The position numbers and the translations under genes were made by a program. Of a DNA stretch of 64,000 bases, positions 29,046-40,657 are shown piece after piece; positions within the stretch are counted from its first letter, which is position 1, and every line of letters begins with the position of its first letter. The notes below the pieces were generated by a model. The model had not been told where the DNA came from and ran no database searches. It saw only the letters and a list, made by a program, of their open reading frames with translations. This DNA is from Alistipes sp. (GTDB lineage: Bacteria > Bacteroidota > Bacteroidia > Bacteroidales > Rikenellaceae). The DNA lies in contig JAJQED010000041.1 in NCBI GenBank assembly GCA_021201825.1, positions 1 through 64,000 of the forward strand, written 5' to 3'.

Positions 29046-31868
29046 ATGGCGACTGCCCGGAAATCCTCCAAGACCCCGCCGGCGGGGAAGAATAAACCGG
29101 TGCTGACCGATACCCAGCGGTGGGTGTGCGGTGCGGTGGTCTTTACGTTCGGCTTGTTCCTTTTCGCGGCTATCGTCTCCTATTATTTCAGTTGGGCGTC
29201 CGATCAGAATTTCGTCCGGTGGGGCGATATATGGCGGGCCGATGCCGGGGTGGTGACCAATCATACGGGAAAGACCGGGGCCGTTATGGCCCATTATATG
29301 GTGGGAGAGTGGTTCGGGGTGTTCGGGATTATTATCCCGGCTGTACTTATGATCCTCGGGTTGAGGATCATCAATTACAGGCCTGCCGCGCTCCGTAAAT
29401 CCGTTCGTATTTCTCTGTTGTTGATGATTGCCGGGTCGCTCACCTTGGGGTTTGTTTTCGGCACCAGGTGGGGGATCTTCGGAACCGGGCTGGGCGGTGC
29501 CCACGGTATATTTATCAGCCGGTGGATCGCATCGTTCCTGGGTGTGGTCGGTACGTCCCTGTTGCTTCTGCTGTTCTGGGTGATGATCGGGGTTTATATT
29601 AACAGCCGCCGGACCATTTCGGCAGTTAATAAGGTCGGTAAGGGGATACTGCAAGGGAGTGTTAAAATGGGCGGTGCCGTGGTTGGCCATGCGGCCGATC
29701 TGGTAACGGGCCGTGCGGACGATATACTCGGGGGTCTGGACGAGATGGAGCAGGAAGATGCACCACCGGCTTCAGAATTAATTCCTGACCTCTCATCGAA
29801 AGAGGTTGAAAGCGAAAATCAGTTTACACCTTTGCTGGAATTACAGCCCGTGCCGGAAATCGTGGAAGTCCGGGAGGCGGGGCCGATCACGGTCGCCGAC
29901 CCCGATGTGTTCGAAATAACCGACAGCCGGCAGGCACATGAGGAAGTAATTTCCGGTGCAGGAACGGTTTCGGATCTGGATGCGATGTCTGATATGGTCG
30001 TTTTGGGCGGCGAAGCCCCTGCAGGTGCCGTAACCCGGCCGGCGGCGGGAAGCCAGGATTTCGGAATTGTCGACAGCCGTTATGCGGGGGGAGTTGGACA
30101 GTTCGCGGAGCAATACGGAGAAGACCCGGTCGGTAACGTTTCCATCGGATATGACCAAGGGCCGGCCATGGTAGGGATAACCCCGCAAACGGACGGTATC
30201 GAAGTGGTCGACCTCAAAGAGGGTACTCCGCTTTCCATAGGCGGGGTCGTCGAGGCTTCGGCCGAAGGAGGGGTCGCGGCCGATGCCCGATTGGAAGTCG
30301 TGGTTGCGGGCCACAGCGATACCCAGCTGGACGAAGACGATATAGACGACAGCCTATACGATCCGACCCTGGAGCTCTCCAAATACCAGAAACCGCCTGT
30401 CGAGCTATTAGAGGACCATAGCATAGACGTGCAGGTAACCGAGGAGGAAATTTACGAGAACAAGAACCGCATCGTACGCACCCTGGAGAATTTCGGGATC
30501 AAGATAGACAAGATAAAAGCTACCATCGGCCCGACCGTAACGCTTTACGAAATAGTTCCGGCGGCCGGGGTGAAGATATCCAAGATAAAAAACCTGGAGG
30601 ACGATATAGCTCTCAGCCTCAAGGCTCTCGGGATTCGTATAATCGCCCCGATGCCGGGCAAGGGCACGGTCGGGATCGAGGTTCCGAACAAGGATAAGGA
30701 GGTAGTGTCCATGTATTCCGTTGTCCGGACCATGAAGTTCCAGGAGAGCGGTTACGAACTCCCGGTGGTCCTCGGACGCACGATCTCGAACGACACTTTT
30801 ATAATCGACCTGGCCAAGATGCCGCACCTGTTGGTCGCCGGTGCAACGGGGCAGGGTAAGAGTGTGGGGTTGAACGCCATTATCACTTCGCTGCTCTACC
30901 GCAAGCACCCGGCCGAGTTGAAATTCGTACTGGTCGACCCCAAACGGGTGGAGTTATCGCTTTACTCAAAGCTTGAGCGGCACTTTTTGGCCAAAATGGA
31001 GAGCGAAGACGAAGCTATCCTGACCGATACCCAAAAGGTCGTTTATACCCTCAATGCCCTATGCCAGGAGATGTCGGACAGGTACGAGCTCTTGAGGATG
31101 GCCGAGGTCAAGAAATTATCCGAATATAACGATAAGTTCCTGAAACGCAGGCTGAACCCCCGTAAAGGACACCGGTTCATGCCTTATATCGTGGTGGTCA
31201 TCGACGAGTTCGCCGATATGATAATGACCGCCGGGCGGGAGGTCGAGGCTCCGATAACCCGTTTGGCCCAGTTGGCCCGTGCGGTAGGTATACACCTTGT
31301 TATAGCTACACAACGGCCCGACGTGAAAGTTATCACGGGACTTATTAAAGCGAATTTCCCTGCGCGCATCGCATTCAGGGTTATGTCGATGGTGGATTCG
31401 CGTACGATAATCGACCAGCCCGGGGCCAACCAGCTGATCGGGCGCGGGGATATGCTCATGTCCCTGAACGGGGAGTTGACCCGTGTCCAGTGTGCGTTTA
31501 TCGACACGCCTGAGATCGAGCGGATAACCGAGTTTATCAGTAACCAGAAAGGTTATGCTGGGCCGTATGAGCTGCCCGATTACCAGCCGGATTCCGACCC
31601 GTCTGCCGGCAAGGGAGGGGACCTCGGCCCGGTCGATGCGATGTTCGAGGATGTGGCCCGGTTCGTTGTCCAGAACCAGCAGGGGTCCACGTCTTCCATC
31701 CAGCGCCGATTCTCGATCGGGTACAACCGCGCCGGGCGTATCATGGACCAGCTCGAGGCGGCCGGTATAGTAGGGCGTGCCGAAGGCAGCAAGCCGCGCG
31801 AGGTTCTTATCACCGATGTGGCCTCGATGGAATATATCCTGAACAGGATCGACTCGGAGGGGCTGTAG
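29046..31868 (+). CDS. ftsK: FtsK/SpoIIIE DNA translocase
   Basis: N-terminal TM segments, Walker A LLVAGATGQGKSVGLNAI, Walker B VVVIDEFADMIM, C-terminal winged-helix gamma domain. Confidence 0.95.
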   Translation: MATARKSSKTPPAGKNKPVLTDTQRWVCGAVVFTFGLFLFAAIVSYYFSWASDQNFVRWGDIWRADAGVVTNHTGKTGAVMAHYMVGEWFGVFGIIIPAVLMILGLRIINYRPAALRKSVRISLLLMIAGSLTLGFVFGTRWGIFGTGLGGAHGIFISRWIASFLGVVGTSLLLLLFWVMIGVYINSRRTISAVNKVGKGILQGSVKMGGAVVGHAADLVTGRADDILGGLDEMEQEDAPPASELIPDLSSKEVESENQFTPLLELQPVPEIVEVREAGPITVADPDVFEITDSRQAHEEVISGAGTVSDLDAMSDMVVLGGEAPAGAVTRPAAGSQDFGIVDSRYAGGVGQFAEQYGEDPVGNVSIGYDQGPAMVGITPQTDGIEVVDLKEGTPLSIGGVVEASAEGGVAADARLEVVVAGHSDTQLDEDDIDDSLYDPTLELSKYQKPPVELLEDHSIDVQVTEEEIYENKNRIVRTLENFGIKIDKIKATIGPTVTLYEIVPAAGVKISKIKNLEDDIALSLKALGIRIIAPMPGKGTVGIEVPNKDKEVVSMYSVVRTMKFQESGYELPVVLGRTISNDTFIIDLAKMPHLLVAGATGQGKSVGLNAIITSLLYRKHPAELKFVLVDPKRVELSLYSKLERHFLAKMESEDEAILTDTQKVVYTLNALCQEMSDRYELLRMAEVKKLSEYNDKFLKRRLNPRKGHRFMPYIVVVIDEFADMIMTAGREVEAPITRLAQLARAVGIHLVIATQRPDVKVITGLIKANFPARIAFRVMSMVDSRTIIDQPGANQLIGRGDMLMSLNGELTRVQCAFIDTPEIERITEFISNQKGYAGPYELPDYQPDSDPSAGKGGDLGPVDAMFEDVARFVVQNQQGSTSSIQRRFSIGYNRAGRIMDQLEAAGIVGRAEGSKPREVLITDVASMEYILNRIDSEGL

Positions 31869-31954
31869 TACTGCGATTGGTAGAGTTTTTGGTCTCATTG
31901 TACGGGGCGTCCGCAATTTGCCGTGGGTGTGTCCGTTATTACATCGAATACATT

Positions 31955-32620
31955 ATGAAAAAAGAAACTAAAATATCCCGGAAGATACTTCGGAAAATAA
32001 CGGGCGCAATCTTGCTTTTGTTCGTTGCCGTACCGTCGTTACATGCCCAGGCCGACGCCGGAAGCGTCCTACAGGCTATGGCTGCAGCCGTCAAAGGCCT
32101 CGGCAATTATACCGTCTCTTTCCGGGTAACGGCCGAGGGCAATTCGGCCGCAGGAGAATATACCGTAAGCGGGAGCCGATATTATATGAGTATGGGAGAT
32201 ATCGAGATCTATTCCGACGGACGGGTGAGGTACGAAGTCGACCATTTCGACGAGGAAGTGCTCATAGACCGGGTAGACCCCAACGACCGCAACATACTCT
32301 CCAATCCTACACGGGCGTTCGATTTTGCCGAAGACTCTTTCATATCCACATATAAAGGTGTGATGAACGAAAGCGGACGGCAATACGACGTCGTGGAGCT
32401 AAAACCGAGGGATTCCGACGCCTCTGTCCGTAATATCGAGCTGACCGTGGATAAAACCACGCGACTGCCGCATTCCATAAGCTACCTTGCCGACGGCATT
32501 TCGGGTTTTATCATCGTAGAGGTGCTTCGCATCGGCGCGGCCCCCAACGTTCCCGAATCCCTTTTCTCGCCGGATATGTCCAATTTCGGGGATTACGAGA
32601 TTATCCCGTTCTTCGAATAG
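31955..32620 (+). CDS. LolA-like outer-membrane lipoprotein carrier
   Basis: Signal peptide, then ADAGSVLQAMAAAVKGLGNYTVSFRVTAEG...; position just downstream of ftsK. Confidence 0.75.
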   Translation: MKKETKISRKILRKITGAILLLFVAVPSLHAQADAGSVLQAMAAAVKGLGNYTVSFRVTAEGNSAAGEYTVSGSRYYMSMGDIEIYSDGRVRYEVDHFDEEVLIDRVDPNDRNILSNPTRAFDFAEDSFISTYKGVMNESGRQYDVVELKPRDSDASVRNIELTVDKTTRLPHSISYLADGISGFIIVEVLRIGAAPNVPESLFSPDMSNFGDYEIIPFFE

Positions 32621-32742
32621 GACCGCATTACAGTGGCCTAAAATCCGGGTCCCGTATTGGCATTTTTGACTAAAATAGCTATATTGCGTGACCATTGCCC
32701 AAAACCGCTTCCTCGTTAAGAACTTTAAGGATGTAACTGACC

Positions 32743-33819
32743 ATGGACCGAAAGATCAAGATCGGCATGATCGGGTTTGGCCGTATGGGGCGAAAGTTTT
32801 TCAGGGAGCTGGTTCAGAACCCGAAATGGCAAATCACCCATATCTGCGATACCGATCCTGCATGCAGGGCTGAAGCCGCCGCCAGTTTGCCCGGCGCGGT
32901 TATCACCGCCGACGAAGACGAAATTTTTTCCAACCCCGAAATACAGGTGGCCGGGCTGTTCGCCCTTGCCGATTCCCGTGCGAGCCAGATAAAAAAGGCT
33001 CTGGCGGCGGGCAAGCATGTGTTGGCCGAAAAACCCGTAGCTGCGGATATAACGACCGAGTGGGAGCTGGTGAGCCTTATCGAACGGTCGGGGCTGATGG
33101 TATCGGTAAATATGTTCAACCGCAATGCGTGGTACCATAAACAGATAATCGACTTTATCCGCAGCGGGGAGATCGGCGACCTTGCGATCGTCCGTATATG
33201 CCACATGACTCCCGGGTTCCTGCCGGGCGAGGGGCACGATTACGAGGGACCGTCTTTCCATGACTGCGGGATGCATTACGTGGATGTAGCCCGGTGGTAT
33301 GCCGCGAGCGAATACGACAAATGGCATGCCCAGGGTGTCAGGATGTGGGCCCATAAGGATCCGTGGTGGGTTCAGGCGCACGGCACTTTCAGGAACGGGG
33401 TGGTGTTCGATATTACCCAGGGTTTCGTCTACGGGCATATGGCCCGGCAACAGACCCATAACTCTTATGTGGACGTTATCGGTACAAAGGGTATCGCCCG
33501 GATGAACCACGATTTTAAGACCGCCCGGGTAGAGCTTCACGGGGTGAACCGTACGGAGAGTATTGAAAAGCCTTTCAACGATAAAAAAATAGACGTTCTT
33601 GTGGATGTCTTCGCCGACTCGCTTCTGGCGGGCCGCAATATGGGATATCCCGAGGTGAGGGACAGCGTCATCGCTTCGGAGTACGCATGGAAGATGCTCG
33701 AGGATGCCGTCAGGAACGATCCTCCCGTTATCGGTTCTGAAATGGAGTTGGAACAGATACGGCAGTACAGGAGTACCCTGACAGAGGGTTACGGGCTCCC
33801 TTGCAAACCACGGAATTGA
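32743..33819 (+). CDS. Gfo/Idh/MocA-family oxidoreductase
   Basis: KIGMIGFGRMGRKFFRELVQ (Rossmann), AAGKHVLAEKPVAADI. Confidence 0.9.
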   Translation: MDRKIKIGMIGFGRMGRKFFRELVQNPKWQITHICDTDPACRAEAAASLPGAVITADEDEIFSNPEIQVAGLFALADSRASQIKKALAAGKHVLAEKPVAADITTEWELVSLIERSGLMVSVNMFNRNAWYHKQIIDFIRSGEIGDLAIVRICHMTPGFLPGEGHDYEGPSFHDCGMHYVDVARWYAASEYDKWHAQGVRMWAHKDPWWVQAHGTFRNGVVFDITQGFVYGHMARQQTHNSYVDVIGTKGIARMNHDFKTARVELHGVNRTESIEKPFNDKKIDVLVDVFADSLLAGRNMGYPEVRDSVIASEYAWKMLEDAVRNDPPVIGSEMELEQIRQYRSTLTEGYGLPCKPRN

Positions 33820-33885
33820 TCGGGCGGTAAAACTGCACTTTTCGCGGAGTGTTCCCGCTTTTCCCGCATTATAGTCGAATATGTT

Positions 33886-33920
33886 CCGGCCTGTCGTATA
33901 TTACGACAGGCCGGCTTATT
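33886..33920 (+). terminator. Terminator-like hairpin downstream of the oxidoreductase
   Basis: Perfect 13-bp stem CCGGCCTGTCGTA TAT TACGACAGGCCGG. Confidence 0.65.
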
Positions 33921-34108
33921 GAAAACCGGCCGCCGCTCTCTGCGGGGATACCGGTCCGGGGGCTGCATTCCGGTTCTTTGAAACTTTCTGATATTGTCCG
34001 CGGCGGGCTGCTTTTTACCGCATTCCGCGGCATAATTCAGGGCTTAAAATGTTTGGCTGTTTGGCGAATTATGAGTAATTTAGCAGGGTTATAATCACAT
34101 ATAATTCT

Positions 34109-36814
34109 ATGGCAGACGAAGAGAAGATCGACAACGGGCAGGTGCCCGTGTCCGGGGAGGGCGAAGCGGCCGGCAATGACCCCGTTGCGGCCGAAGCGTC
34201 GGCAGATGGCGGCGATTCGACCGGCGACGGCGGGGACGGCCCTGTCGGCTCGGACGGTAAGATTATCAGGATAAATATAGAGGAACAGATGAAATCGGCC
34301 TACATCGACTATTCGATGTCGGTCATAGTGTCCCGTGCCCTGCCGGATGTGCGGGACGGCCTGAAACCGGTGCACCGCAGGATACTTTACGATATGAGCA
34401 ACGAGCTCAACCTCTATTCGGACCGGCCTCACCGTAAGTCCGCCAGGATCGTGGGGGACGTTCTCGGTAAGTTCCATCCGCACGGTGACAGTTCGGTTTA
34501 CGATGCGATGGTGCGCATGGCCCAGGAGTGGAGTTTGCGTTACCCGTTGGTGGACGGCCAGGGAAACTTCGGGTCCGTGGACGGGGACAGCCCCGCCGCC
34601 ATGCGATATACAGAGGCCAGGATGCGCAAGCTCGCCGACGAGGTGATGGCCGATATCGAGAAAGACACGGTCGATTATACCCTTAACTTCGACGATACGA
34701 TACAGGAGCCTACGGTCCTTCCGACCAAGATACCGCTCCTGCTGGTGAACGGTACGTCGGGGATCGCCGTGGGTATGGCCACCAATATGGCTCCGCATAA
34801 CCTCGGTGAGGTAGTAGACGCTTGTTGCGTCTATATTGACAATAAGGATATAGAGGTTTCGGAACTGATCGAACACGTCAAGGCGCCGGATTTCCCTACC
34901 GGTGGTATCATATACGGGTACGAGGGAGTGCGGGAAGCCCTCGAGACGGGACGCGGCCGCGTGGTTATGCGCGCCCGTACGGAGATCGAGCATACGAAGA
35001 GCGGCCGGGAGTGTATCGTCATCACGGAAATACCATACCAGGTCAACAAGGCCGAGATGATACGCAAGATAGCCGATATGATCAACGAGAAGAAGATCGA
35101 CGGTATCTCGTATATCAACGACGAGAGCGACCGCAAGGGTATGCGGGTCGTGATAATTCTCAAGACCGATGCGGTGGCGAGCGTGGTGCTCAATACCCTT
35201 TACAAATATTCCGCACTGCAAACGACGTTCGCGGTCAACAATATAGCGCTGGTCAACGGCCGGCCGATGGTGCTCAACCTGCGTGATCAGGTCAAATATT
35301 TCATTGAACACCGGCACGAGGTTATCGTCCGCCGTACTAAATACGACCTTGCCAAAGCCGAGAAAGAGGCGCATATCCGCGAGGGTAAGCTGATAGCTCT
35401 CGACCATCTGGACGAGATAATCAAACTCATCCGGGAATCGGAGAACCAGGACGCCGCAAAGACGGCGATGATGGAGCGGTTCGGACTGAGCGAAATACAG
35501 GCCTCTGCTATCGTGGAAATGAGGCTCGGGGCATTGGCCAAAATGGGGCGCCAGAAGCTCAAGGACGAGTACGACGAACTGTGTAAACAGATCGCCGAGT
35601 TCAAGGATATACTGGCCAGTGAGGAGCGGCAGATGCAGGTTATCAAGGATGAGCTTTTGGAAATGAAATCCAAGTATGCCGATCCTCGGCGCACGGAGAT
35701 CGTTTACAGTTCCGAGGAATTCAATCCGGAGGACTTCTATGCCGACGAGGAGATGGTGATAACCATTTCCCACATGGGATATATCAAACGCACGCCGCTC
35801 ACCGAGTACCGGGCGCAGCACCGGGGCGGGGTCGGCGTGAAAGGAAGTGCAACCAGGGACGAGGACTTCATCGAGCATATCTACATGACCACGATGCACA
35901 ATACGATGATGTTCTTCACCGAAAAGGGCAGGTGTTACTGGCTCAAGGTATACCAGATACCCGAGGGAACACGGGCTTCAAAAGGCCGTGCCATCCAGAA
36001 CGTTATCCAGATAGAGCCGGACGACAAGGTGAGGGCATATATCAACGTGCGGCACCTCACCGATAAGGAATACGTGGAAAACAATTACCTTATCATGTGT
36101 ACCAAGCGGGGAATCATTAAGAAGACCACCCTCGAGGCATACTCTCGCCCGCGCCAGAACGGTGTGAACGCCATAACAATCCGCGAGGGCGACCAGTTGA
36201 TTGACGTGAAGCTTACCAGCGGCAAAGCCGAGGTGATGCTGGCTGCCCGCGAGGGTAAGGCTATACGCTTCCCGGAAGAGATAGTACGGCCCATCGGGCG
36301 TACCGCGTCAGGAGTGAGGGGTATCTGCATCGAGGAGCATGACGAGGTGGTAAGCCTGGTTTGCGTGGAACCGACCGATAAAAAGGATATCCTTGTGTTG
36401 AGCGAGAACGGGTACGGCAAACGTACTGACCTCGGGGATTACCGGGTTACCAACCGTGGCGGTAAAGGGGTGAAGACCATTCAGATAACCGAAAAGACCG
36501 GCAAGCTGATCTCGATGCAGGCGGTAACTGACGACGACGATCTGATGATCATCAACCGTAGTGGGATCACTATCCGTACGGCGGTCAGGGACATCCGGTT
36601 GGCCGGCCGGGCTACGCAGGGTGTCAAGATCATCAACCTGCGCAACGGCGACAGTATCGCTTCGGTTGCGGTGGTGCCCCATGCGGACGAGAACGACGAG
36701 AACAACCCGGGCGGAGGTGCGGTTCCGGACGGCAGCGGCGAAACCCCGCAGGTAAATGATAATGCGGCCGGGAACGCTTCCCAGCCGGATAGTGCGGAGC
36801 AGGGTGCTAATTAA
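34109..36814 (+). CDS. gyrA: DNA gyrase subunit A
   Basis: [66 protein letters not shown], GyrA-box-like RGGKG. Confidence 0.96.
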   Translation: MADEEKIDNGQVPVSGEGEAAGNDPVAAEASADGGDSTGDGGDGPVGSDGKIIRINIEEQMKSAYIDYSMSVIVSRALPDVRDGLKPVHRRILYDMSNELNLYSDRPHRKSARIVGDVLGKFHPHGDSSVYDAMVRMAQEWSLRYPLVDGQGNFGSVDGDSPAAMRYTEARMRKLADEVMADIEKDTVDYTLNFDDTIQEPTVLPTKIPLLLVNGTSGIAVGMATNMAPHNLGEVVDACCVYIDNKDIEVSELIEHVKAPDFPTGGIIYGYEGVREALETGRGRVVMRARTEIEHTKSGRECIVITEIPYQVNKAEMIRKIADMINEKKIDGISYINDESDRKGMRVVIILKTDAVASVVLNTLYKYSALQTTFAVNNIALVNGRPMVLNLRDQVKYFIEHRHEVIVRRTKYDLAKAEKEAHIREGKLIALDHLDEIIKLIRESENQDAAKTAMMERFGLSEIQASAIVEMRLGALAKMGRQKLKDEYDELCKQIAEFKDILASEERQMQVIKDELLEMKSKYADPRRTEIVYSSEEFNPEDFYADEEMVITISHMGYIKRTPLTEYRAQHRGGVGVKGSATRDEDFIEHIYMTTMHNTMMFFTEKGRCYWLKVYQIPEGTRASKGRAIQNVIQIEPDDKVRAYINVRHLTDKEYVENNYLIMCTKRGIIKKTTLEAYSRPRQNGVNAITIREGDQLIDVKLTSGKAEVMLAAREGKAIRFPEEIVRPIGRTASGVRGICIEEHDEVVSLVCVEPTDKKDILVLSENGYGKRTDLGDYRVTNRGGKGVKTIQITEKTGKLISMQAVTDDDDLMIINRSGITIRTAVRDIRLAGRATQGVKIINLRNGDSIASVAVVPHADENDENNPGGGAVPDGSGETPQVNDNAAGNASQPDSAEQGAN

Positions 36815-36823
36815 TAAGCATAG

Positions 36824-36856
36824 TTTTTGTTTATTTCTTTTTAAGAATTAAATTTA
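36824..36856 (+). promoter_or_regulatory. Bacteroidetes-type promoter (TTTTTG - N19 - TAAATTTA) of the TPR protein gene
   Basis: -33-like box 36824-36829 and -7-like box 36849-36856 with a 19-nt spacer; last base of the -7 box deviates from TAnnTTTG. Confidence 0.5.
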
Positions 36857-36889
36857 TAGCAGTTTACGAAACTCAAAACCTTAATTGAT

Positions 36890-38200
36890 ATGAGAAAAAT
36901 AGTATTGATATTGCTCGCAGCGGTAATCGCCATACCGGGTGCAATGTCCCAGGCAACCGTGAAAGTGGACAAGGATGCCATCCTGAAGAAGATACAAAAA
37001 TCGAATGAGGATATAGAGAATCCGAAGAAGAATACCAAGGCCAACGCGTGGTTGGACAGGGGGAAAGTTTTCAACGAGGCGGCTACCGCTTCCTGGACGG
37101 GTCTTTACAGGGGTATCACCCCGATGGAGGTTCAGTTGCTTTATGGCGGCAAGGTGGAGCCCCAGGTCAAGGAATTCAACGGCACCCAGTACGAGGTTTA
37201 CGACTATCCCAATTTTACGGCATATTTCGGCGATGAAGGTTTGGCATTCTGGGAACCCAAGCTGACCGTGATCGACAATGCTTACGACGAGTCTTTCAAG
37301 GCTTATTCAAAAGCTTACGAAGTGGATCCCAAGTCGGCTTCGAAAGTCAACGCCGCTTTGCAGCAGCTCGCTAATGACCATAAAAAGGACGGGGAGAACG
37401 CGTTCGGTATGCAGAATTACGGCAAGACCGCCGACCACTTTGCCGCCGCTTATGAAATTCTTCGCCACCCGGCCGTGAACGAACTCGATACGGCGTCGGT
37501 TTACAATGCCGGTATGTTCTATACTTTCTCGGGCGAATTCGACAAAGGGGCGAAATATCTCGAGGAGGCCGAAAAAAACGGTTACGAATCGGACGGCGAC
37601 GTTTATTATTTCCTCTATCATAACTACTACGGCCTGGGCGATAACAACAAAGCCAAGGACGTTCTGCAAAGGGGTATAGCAAAGCATCCCGGCAATACAA
37701 AGATTGTCGAGGGCCTCGTTGGTATCTATTCCATCACGGAGAGCGACCCGACCGAGATCATCGACATCGTAAAGAAATCCATCGACGAAGAGCCGGATAA
37801 CCACCTGCTGTGGAGTGGCTTGGGGTCGATTTACCAGAAGATGGGCGATGCGGACGGAGCCATAAGCGCTTACCAGCGGGCCGTACAGTTGGCCCCGAAC
37901 GATTTCTTCAATAATTTCCGCCTGGCTTATGCCTATATCGAGATCGGGGACGACCTCAATAAGAAGCTTAACGAGATGAACCCGTCCAGCAGCGAGGAAT
38001 ATAACCGGGCTCTGGAGGAGGTATATGCCGAGTATGAAAAGGCCCTCGATCCGCTCGAAAAGGCCCACGAACTCGACCCGACCAACGAGGCTACCGTGGA
38101 ACTTCTCAAGAACCTGACGTTCCGCCTGCGTGACCGCAGCGACAGCATCCTGGAGAAGTATAATAAATACAACGAGATACTCCAGCAGATGCAGGGTTAA
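36890..38200 (+). CDS. Secreted/periplasmic tetratricopeptide-repeat protein
   Basis: Signal peptide; TPR-like repeats (AISAYQRAVQLAPNDFFNNFRLAYAYIEIG). Confidence 0.8.
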   Translation: MRKIVLILLAAVIAIPGAMSQATVKVDKDAILKKIQKSNEDIENPKKNTKANAWLDRGKVFNEAATASWTGLYRGITPMEVQLLYGGKVEPQVKEFNGTQYEVYDYPNFTAYFGDEGLAFWEPKLTVIDNAYDESFKAYSKAYEVDPKSASKVNAALQQLANDHKKDGENAFGMQNYGKTADHFAAAYEILRHPAVNELDTASVYNAGMFYTFSGEFDKGAKYLEEAEKNGYESDGDVYYFLYHNYYGLGDNNKAKDVLQRGIAKHPGNTKIVEGLVGIYSITESDPTEIIDIVKKSIDEEPDNHLLWSGLGSIYQKMGDADGAISAYQRAVQLAPNDFFNNFRLAYAYIEIGDDLNKKLNEMNPSSSEEYNRALEEVYAEYEKALDPLEKAHELDPTNEATVELLKNLTFRLRDRSDSILEKYNKYNEILQQMQG

Positions 38201-38222
38201 CCTGCCGGAACTTAAATACTAT

Positions 38223-38258
38223 AAACGGAGGGGCGGTTTCATCGCCCCTCCGTTTATT
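38223..38258 (+). terminator. Rho-independent terminator
   Basis: AAACGGAGGGGCG GTTTCAT CGCCCCTCCGTTT, 13-bp stem. Confidence 0.85.
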
Positions 38259-38337
38259 ATATGGAGCGGCCCGATAAGGGTTTATACGTATTTATTTATT
38301 CGAGGGGTCTGGACGGCCGGTTAATTCGTGGTAAATA

Positions 38338-38369
38338 TTTTGTACTGTTTGGGGGTATGGTTAACTTTG
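38338..38369 (+). promoter_or_regulatory. Bacteroidetes-type promoter (TTTTG - N19 - TAACTTTG) of the suf operon
   Basis: -33-like TTTTG 38338-38342; -7 TAACTTTG 38362-38369; spacer 19 nt; sufB starts at 38404. Confidence 0.65.
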
Positions 38370-38403
38370 CCTGTTTACCGGAAATAAGCAACCGGGATCG
38401 AAA

Positions 38404-39873
38404 ATGGAAAACCACCAGGACAATATACAAAGCGAAAGCGAGAAGCTGATCGGGGAGGTAACCTCCCAGGAATATAAATACGGCTTCGTTACCGACATCG
38501 ACACCGAGGTTATTCCAAAGGGCCTCAGCGAGGATGTGGTACGGCTTATATCCATGAAAAAGGGAGAGCCGCAGTGGTTGACCGAGCAACGGCTGGAGGC
38601 TTACCGGCATTGGACCGGGATGAAAATGCCCCGGTGGGCCAAGCTCGATATCCCCGAGATCGACTATCAGGATATAATATACTATGCCGCTCCACGGACG
38701 GCCCCGAAATACTCGAGTATGGAGGAGGTAGACCCCGAGTTGCTGAAAACGTTCGACAAATTGGGCATTCCACTCGAGGAGCAGATGGCCCTTGCCGGGG
38801 TGGCGGTGGATGCCGTGATGGATTCTGTTTCGGTCAAGACCACCTATAAGGAGACCCTGGCCGAATTGGGCATTATCTTTTGTTCGATGAGCGAAGCCGT
38901 GAGGGATTACCCCGAATTGATCCGTAAATACCTCGGGAGCGTGGTGCCGCATACGGACAATTTTTTCGCGGCGCTTAACGCCGCCGTTTTTTCCGACGGG
39001 TCGTTTTGCTATATACCAAAGGGGGTGAGGTGTCCGATGGAGTTGAGCACTTATTTCAGGATCAACGCGGCCGGTACGGGCCAGTTCGAACGGACGCTTA
39101 TCGTAGCGGACGAGGGTTCGTATGTAAGTTACCTCGAGGGGTGTACCGCACCACGCAGGGATGAAAACCAGCTTCATGCCGCCGTGGTGGAGATAGTTGT
39201 ACTGAAAGATGCCGAGGTCAAATACTCGACCGTACAGAACTGGTATCCGGGCGATAAGGAGGGCCGGGGCGGTATTTATAACTTCGTGACCAAACGGGGA
39301 TTGTGCCGGGGTGAGAATTCGCGGTTGTCATGGACCCAGGTTGAGACCGGGTCTGCCATCACGTGGAAGTACCCCAGTTGCGTGCTGGCCGGGGATAACA
39401 GTGTAGGGGAATTTTACTCGGTAGCACTGACCAACAACTACCAACAGGCCGATACCGGCACGAAGATGATCCACCTGGGACGTAATACCCGGAGCCGGAT
39501 AGTGTCCAAAGGGATATCGGCCGGCCGCAGCCAGAACAGCTACCGGGGATTGGTTAAGGTAGCTAAAAAAGCCGAGGGGTCAAGGAACTTCTCTCAGTGC
39601 GATTCACTCTTGATAGGTGACCGGTGCGGTGCCCATACGTTCCCGTATATCGATACGGCCAACAGTTCGGCGGTGGTGGAACATGAGGCGACAACGTCGA
39701 AGATCAGCGAGGACCAGTTGGTATACTGTAACCAGCGCGGCATCTCGACTGAGGATGCCGTAGGGCTTATCGTAAACGGGTATGCCAAGGAAGTGTTGAA
39801 CAAGCTACCCATGGAGTTCGCGGTGGAGGCCCAGAAACTGCTTTCGATAAGTTTGGAGGGTAGCGTCGGGTAA
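38404..39873 (+). CDS. sufB: Fe-S cluster assembly protein SufB
   Basis: [36 protein letters not shown]...[24 protein letters not shown]. Confidence 0.96.
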   Translation: MENHQDNIQSESEKLIGEVTSQEYKYGFVTDIDTEVIPKGLSEDVVRLISMKKGEPQWLTEQRLEAYRHWTGMKMPRWAKLDIPEIDYQDIIYYAAPRTAPKYSSMEEVDPELLKTFDKLGIPLEEQMALAGVAVDAVMDSVSVKTTYKETLAELGIIFCSMSEAVRDYPELIRKYLGSVVPHTDNFFAALNAAVFSDGSFCYIPKGVRCPMELSTYFRINAAGTGQFERTLIVADEGSYVSYLEGCTAPRRDENQLHAAVVEIVVLKDAEVKYSTVQNWYPGDKEGRGGIYNFVTKRGLCRGENSRLSWTQVETGSAITWKYPSCVLAGDNSVGEFYSVALTNNYQQADTGTKMIHLGRNTRSRIVSKGISAGRSQNSYRGLVKVAKKAEGSRNFSQCDSLLIGDRCGAHTFPYIDTANSSAVVEHEATTSKISEDQLVYCNQRGISTEDAVGLIVNGYAKEVLNKLPMEFAVEAQKLLSISLEGSVG

Positions 39874-39899
39874 TATCGTAGAAAGTAAAAAGCAAAGAT

Positions 39900-40652
39900 A
39901 TGTTACTGGAAGTTAAAGGCCTGCAATGTATGGTGGACGGCAAGCCTATCCTCAAAGGGATAGACCTGCAGGTCAAAGAAGGCGAGGTACATGCCATTAT
40001 GGGCCCCAACGGGTCGGGCAAGAGTACGTTCGCTTCGGTGTTGGCGGGCAATCCGCGATATGAAGTGACGGGCGGAAGCGTGACGTATGACGGAGCGGAC
40101 CTGCTCGAAATGGATATAGAGGAGCGGGCACGGGCCGGATTGTTCCTCGGGTTCCAGTATCCGGTGGAGATACCGGGGGTGAGTATGGCCAATTTCATGC
40201 GGATGGCCGTAAATGAGCGCAGAGCTTACCTGGGCGAAGAGCCGCTTTCGGCAGGGGAGTTCCTGCGGATGATGAGGGAGAAAGCAAAGGTTGTGGAGAT
40301 AGACAGCGGGCTTACCGGCAGGGCCGTCAACGAGGGTTTTTCCGGGGGTGAGAAGAAGAAGAACGAGATATTCCAGATGGCTATGCTGGACCCACGGCTG
40401 GCCATCCTCGACGAGACCGATTCGGGGCTCGATATCGATGCCCTGCGGATCGTGGCCAACGGTGTAAACCAGCTCCGCAGGCCCGACAACGCTACCATCG
40501 TAATTACCCACTACCAGCGCTTGCTGGATTACATCGTGCCCGATTTCGTCCATGTGCTCTATAAGGGACGTATAATCAAGACGGGGGATAAGACGCTGGC
40601 CTATAAGCTCGAGGAAGAGGGTTACGACTGGCTAATCAACGATATCGACTGA
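39900..40652 (+). CDS. sufC: Fe-S cluster assembly ATPase SufC
   Basis: AIMGPNGSGKSTFASVLAG, GFSGGEKKKNEIFQMAMLDPRLAILDETDSGLDIDAL. Confidence 0.97.
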   Translation: MLLEVKGLQCMVDGKPILKGIDLQVKEGEVHAIMGPNGSGKSTFASVLAGNPRYEVTGGSVTYDGADLLEMDIEERARAGLFLGFQYPVEIPGVSMANFMRMAVNERRAYLGEEPLSAGEFLRMMREKAKVVEIDSGLTGRAVNEGFSGGEKKKNEIFQMAMLDPRLAILDETDSGLDIDALRIVANGVNQLRRPDNATIVITHYQRLLDYIVPDFVHVLYKGRIIKTGDKTLAYKLEEEGYDWLINDID

Positions 40653-40657
40653 CAGCC

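Noticed and set aside
34037-35899. 620-aa antisense ORF opposite gyrA
   Set aside because: Sits entirely opposite a clearly coding gyrA; the lack of stops is a codon-bias shadow. No signal or domain pattern recognised.
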